A stretch of DNA of 64,000 bases from NCBI GenBank assembly GCA_021292105.1, contig CM037874.1, forward strand, positions 12,258,502 to 12,322,501. The letters are read 5' to 3'. How positions within the stretch are numbered: the stretch's first letter is position 1; each line of letters begins with the position of its first letter. Under the pieces are notes generated by a model. It saw nothing but the letters and a program-made list of their open reading frames with translations. It made no database searches and was not told the origin of the DNA. This stretch comes from Anadara kagoshimensis (taxonomy: Eukaryota > Mollusca > Bivalvia > Arcoida > Arcidae). The translations under genes and the position numbers were made by a program. Positions 61,178-64,000 of this stretch are shown here, in pieces.

Positions 61178-63625
61178 TTAACTGCCATCAAAATGTTTGT
61201 CTGTTAACTGTTTAGTGACATCAAAGTCGTCAGGATATTCTGAGAGTTTCTCGTCATTTGCTACATAATAAGTCCCTGTAAACTCTTTGAAATATTTACC
61301 AACCTCGGGATGAGCGATCGCTATCGATTCTTCTGGTAAATACAAGTTTTCTGAAATACAATTTACAGAATTACAACAGAATCTGTCTAAATTGGACTAA
61401 TGCAAATAAGGACATTTTTGCTTTTATTTTATTTTTGCGTAAATTCACAAGAATATCAAGATGGGAAAAAAATAAAATGTCTGTGAATACTGGTAATGCT
61501 TGCTTTTCCACTGACCACTATCTGATTTCGTAAAAATAAAAGTACCGGTATGCAAATATCTTGAAATGAAAAAAGTTGCATCAACTTATGTTCCATTACA
61601 TCAAAAAGAAAATGAATTACCTAATAACAGTACAAATGTATTTGTACTTAACCATTTTGATTTTTTTGAAAAAAAAATGGCAAAATTTGTGTACATGCTA
61701 ACACTGATTTATAATATACATTTATTGCCTTTGTGTGAGGGAGATATAAACATTTGTTCACCCGCAACAAGTTATATTTCCCGAGGACAAAGCCCAAGGG
61801 AAATGTGACTTGTTAAGGGTGTATAAACTTGTGACTTGTTAAGGGTGTATAAACTTGTGACTTGTTAAGGGTGTATAAACTTGCGACTTGTTAAGGGTGT
61901 ATAAACTTGCGACTTGTTAAGGGTGTATAAACTTGTCACTTGTTAAGGGTGTATAAACTTGTCACTTGTTAAGGGTGTATAAACTTGTCACTTGTTAAGG
62001 GTGTATAAACTTGTCACTTGTTAAGGGTGAACAAACTTGTGACTTGTTAAGGGTGAACAAATGTTCATATCTCCCTCAAACAAAGGCAATAAATTGTTTA
62101 TTATACCGAAAGATAACCATGGTAATAAGAAAGACAGAAAGAAAGAAAATATATCAAAAAAGACAGTCTGAAAACATCAGTCCTTCTCAGATTCATTGCT
62201 TTTACTCCTATCGCAAATCATTGAGGCATATAGAGATGGGATATGATGTTTCCAGAGGGATACACGATGTTTACTCCAACCTGATCACATGATCCAACGA
62301 TCCAATTAAATTACAGACAGTATTGTATTTTTCTAATGAGGTATAATAATATATATTTTTTTATTAGGTCTTCACTTCATGCATTAAAATATTATTCAAA
62401 ATTTAAATGAAAAATTTAATTTTAATTGACATATTAATATATTAAAATATTGTTTCCACAAAGTACAATGTGTAACAGGAAAGGAGTAAATGCAGTGGCC
62501 AAACCAGGACTCGAACCCCAGACCAATACTAATGGGACACTCTGCCACCTGAGGAAACCTGTCACCTATAATATCTAGTCCACCATAAATACTATGTTTC
62601 CATGCCTGGTAGCCAAAATCGCCATTGGTTAATAATTTTCTGGAGATTATTTGAAAAAGCAACTCATTTTAGCAAATTGGTGAAAGTAATTTTAAATGGA
62701 CTATATTTTCACAAATTTTTAGAAATATGGCTACAAACAATTTTTGATTTGTGGAAACCTAGAAATGTAATTTTTATAGACCCAACATCACTTACCCTGA
62801 GCAGCGTATCTGTTACTTTCATCTTCTACAAGTACATTATAAAATGGTTGATGTTGTTTCTTTGGTAAATTGTGTACTCCCATCTGTTCTATCCATTCCT
62901 GACTTGCCTGGCATGTTGAATCCCATCCATATATCACACATTTATAATTGTATCTGAATTAATCAAGAGTAAAGTGTCAATATGACACATATGTCTACGC
63001 TTCATTTATGATATTGATTGGATGGGGTTTATTCTCCCACTCAAGATTATTTCATTTATATTAAGACATCACCAGCTGGAGGTGAAAGTGAAGAAATTTA
63101 TACCTATGTAAATGCACTATTAAAATATGCAGTGCAGGTTTTAAAATTTTGAAACTTCAAACTCCATACTTTGTTTCTGTGATTGGATTTTACATTGTGC
63201 AATTTCCAAAGTTTTTATGATCCAATGACCTTGACTTTTATTTGGTATGTACCACATCCTCTTTCCATACTGTATATACATTTTTATCTGGTTAATATCA
63301 CTTTTATACTAAGATTTATACTAAAGTTAAAGAGGTGAAATGAATTTTCAGGAAGGCTGACAGGGGTAGGGATGGAAAGACAGACATGGCTGGGGCATAA
63401 AAATATATCAAAGCACTGATAGTGCTCAGAGATGTAAACAACCATATATCACATTTATAATTGTACCTGAATCAAAATAAATCACAATACTGATAATACT
63501 TAAAGGTATCAACAACCACATAGGGCACATTTATAATAATAAAGTCAAAAATACCTCTTATGTTGCATCACCATACCAACAGAAAATGCCACACCTTTAT
63601 TTTTATTTCTGATTTTCTGTTTGAT
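61178..63625 (-). CDS. FBXO21: F-box only protein 21-like, C-terminal three exons (partial)
   Basis: Exons in gene order: 63555-63625, 62796-62953, 61178-61350 (stop TAA 61178-61180), joined with consistent phases to give 133 residues. The sequence runs GVAFSVGMVMQHKRYNYKCV, IYGWDSTCQASQEWIEQMGV, PFYNVLVEDESNRYAAQENL and AHPEVGKYFKEFTGTYYVAN. That is the hemimethylated-DNA-binding (YccV/HspQ-like) domain and tail of FBXO21. By family knowledge FBXO21 is a substrate receptor of an SCF (SKP1-CUL1) ubiquitin ligase; the F-box itself would be in upstream exons beyond the right edge. The C-terminus after the conserved block (…DDFDVTKQLTDKHFDGS) is short. It is convergent with the UBL/RBR gene. Confidence 0.93.
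61721..62098. mobile_element. TIR element built around a 26-bp tandem array
   Basis: The outer ends are inverted repeats of about 42 bp: 'attgcctttgtgtgagggag' … 'aacatttgttcaccc' on the left, and inverted 'attgcctttgtttgagggag' … 'aacatttgttcaccc' on the right. Between them, from about 61806, are ten copies of a 26-bp unit ('cttgttaagggtgtataaa' + 'cttgtga'). It lies in the last intron of the FBXO21-like gene. Confidence 0.88.
62590..62765 (-). repeat. Interspersed ~140-bp repeat, copy 4 (inverted)
   Basis: Reads in reverse 'ccaatggcgattttggct' and 'aatttgctaaaatgag'-type text of the copies at 16.6, 21.5 and 38.7 kb. Its edge is only about 30 bp from the donor of the middle FBXO21-like exon. 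Confidence 0.65.
63005..63180 (-). repeat. SINE family A fragment
   Basis: Contains 'gattgattggatggggttt', 'actcaagattatttcattta' and 'catcaccagctggaggtga' (reverse of the family A tail and core). It is in an FBXO21-like intron. Confidence 0.72.
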
Positions 63626-64000
63626 CTGCAAATATAAATACAAATTAATTTTACAAACAAAATCTACATTTGTAACAGAAAGACGTGTTTGTATGTCCCT
63701 AAACATGCAAATTCGGTGGTCTTTAAATACAAACATATACTGTAAATCCAAACAATTTTGTGACAGTTATATTTTCATGTCATCATATGATGGTCAGTGC
63801 AAATGCAAGTGTAGTATATCAATATAAAATACTCAGGAAAGTTTTTTATTTTTCCTTCTTGTGAATTTACGAGAAAAATAAATGCAAATACTACCAGATT
63901 TACAGTATGTTGCTTGCTATAAAGTGAGCCAACAATGTGGCATCCATATGGTAACACCATACAGTGACCCAACAATATGGCATCCAAATTATTACACCAT

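Noticed and set aside
61806..62062. CRISPR array
   Set aside because: Units are contiguous with no unique spacers, and the context is an animal intron.

Overview
The window is animal nuclear DNA: AT-rich, with short coding exons separated by long repeat-filled introns, GT-AG splice sites and no bacterial gene organisation. The repeat content (tRNA-headed SINE families, many MITEs, tandem-repeat-bearing elements that open with a 'ggcccatgggcc' palindrome, hammerhead-ribozyme repeats) and the closeness of the proteins to metazoan families suggest a lophotrochozoan, most likely a bivalve mollusc. The species cannot be named from the sequence alone.

Five protein-coding genes are supported, all assembled by eye from exons. 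(1) Positions 1-1242, plus strand: the 3' end of a C2H2 zinc-finger gene. (2) 8673-39580, minus strand: a complete seven-exon SLC25A1-type mitochondrial tricarboxylate/citrate carrier of 326 aa, with a 22-kb first intron. (3) 41052-45925, plus: a complete six-coding-exon tektin-1 gene of 402 aa. (4) 50503-53208, plus: a four-coding-exon gene of 343 aa with an N-terminal ubiquitin-like domain and an atypical RING-IBR-RING module. (5) 61178-63625, minus: the last three coding exons of an FBXO21-type F-box protein, including its YccV/HspQ-like C-terminal domain; the gene runs off the right edge.

The carrier and tektin-1 are divergent. About 270 bp between them carries CCAAT boxes, an ETS site, an RFX X-box-like dyad and a YY1-like site, and looks like a shared promoter. 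Upstream of the UBL/RBR gene is a perfect match to the ISRE consensus, next to a kappaB-like site, which suggests an innate-immunity-inducible E3 ligase.

The rest is repeats. They include at least five MITE families (one of four copies and one of five copies), two or three SINE families sharing a 3' tail, a 150-bp higher-order satellite at 11-13 kb, and a 3.1-kb nested transposon at 28.0-31.1 kb. The inner element of that transposon holds eleven 145-bp units, nearly all with nuclear-receptor-like sites. There is also a 22-bp array at 34.7-35.4 kb and a terminal-inverted-repeat element built around a 26-bp array at 61.7-62.1 kb. Three genes carry tandem duplications that copy the end of an exon into the adjacent intron or 3' flank.

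The most notable non-coding signal is a hammerhead ribozyme with all core bases intact at 55514-55559. A degraded inverted copy lies 0.4 kb to its left and a diverged copy 0.9 kb to its right.
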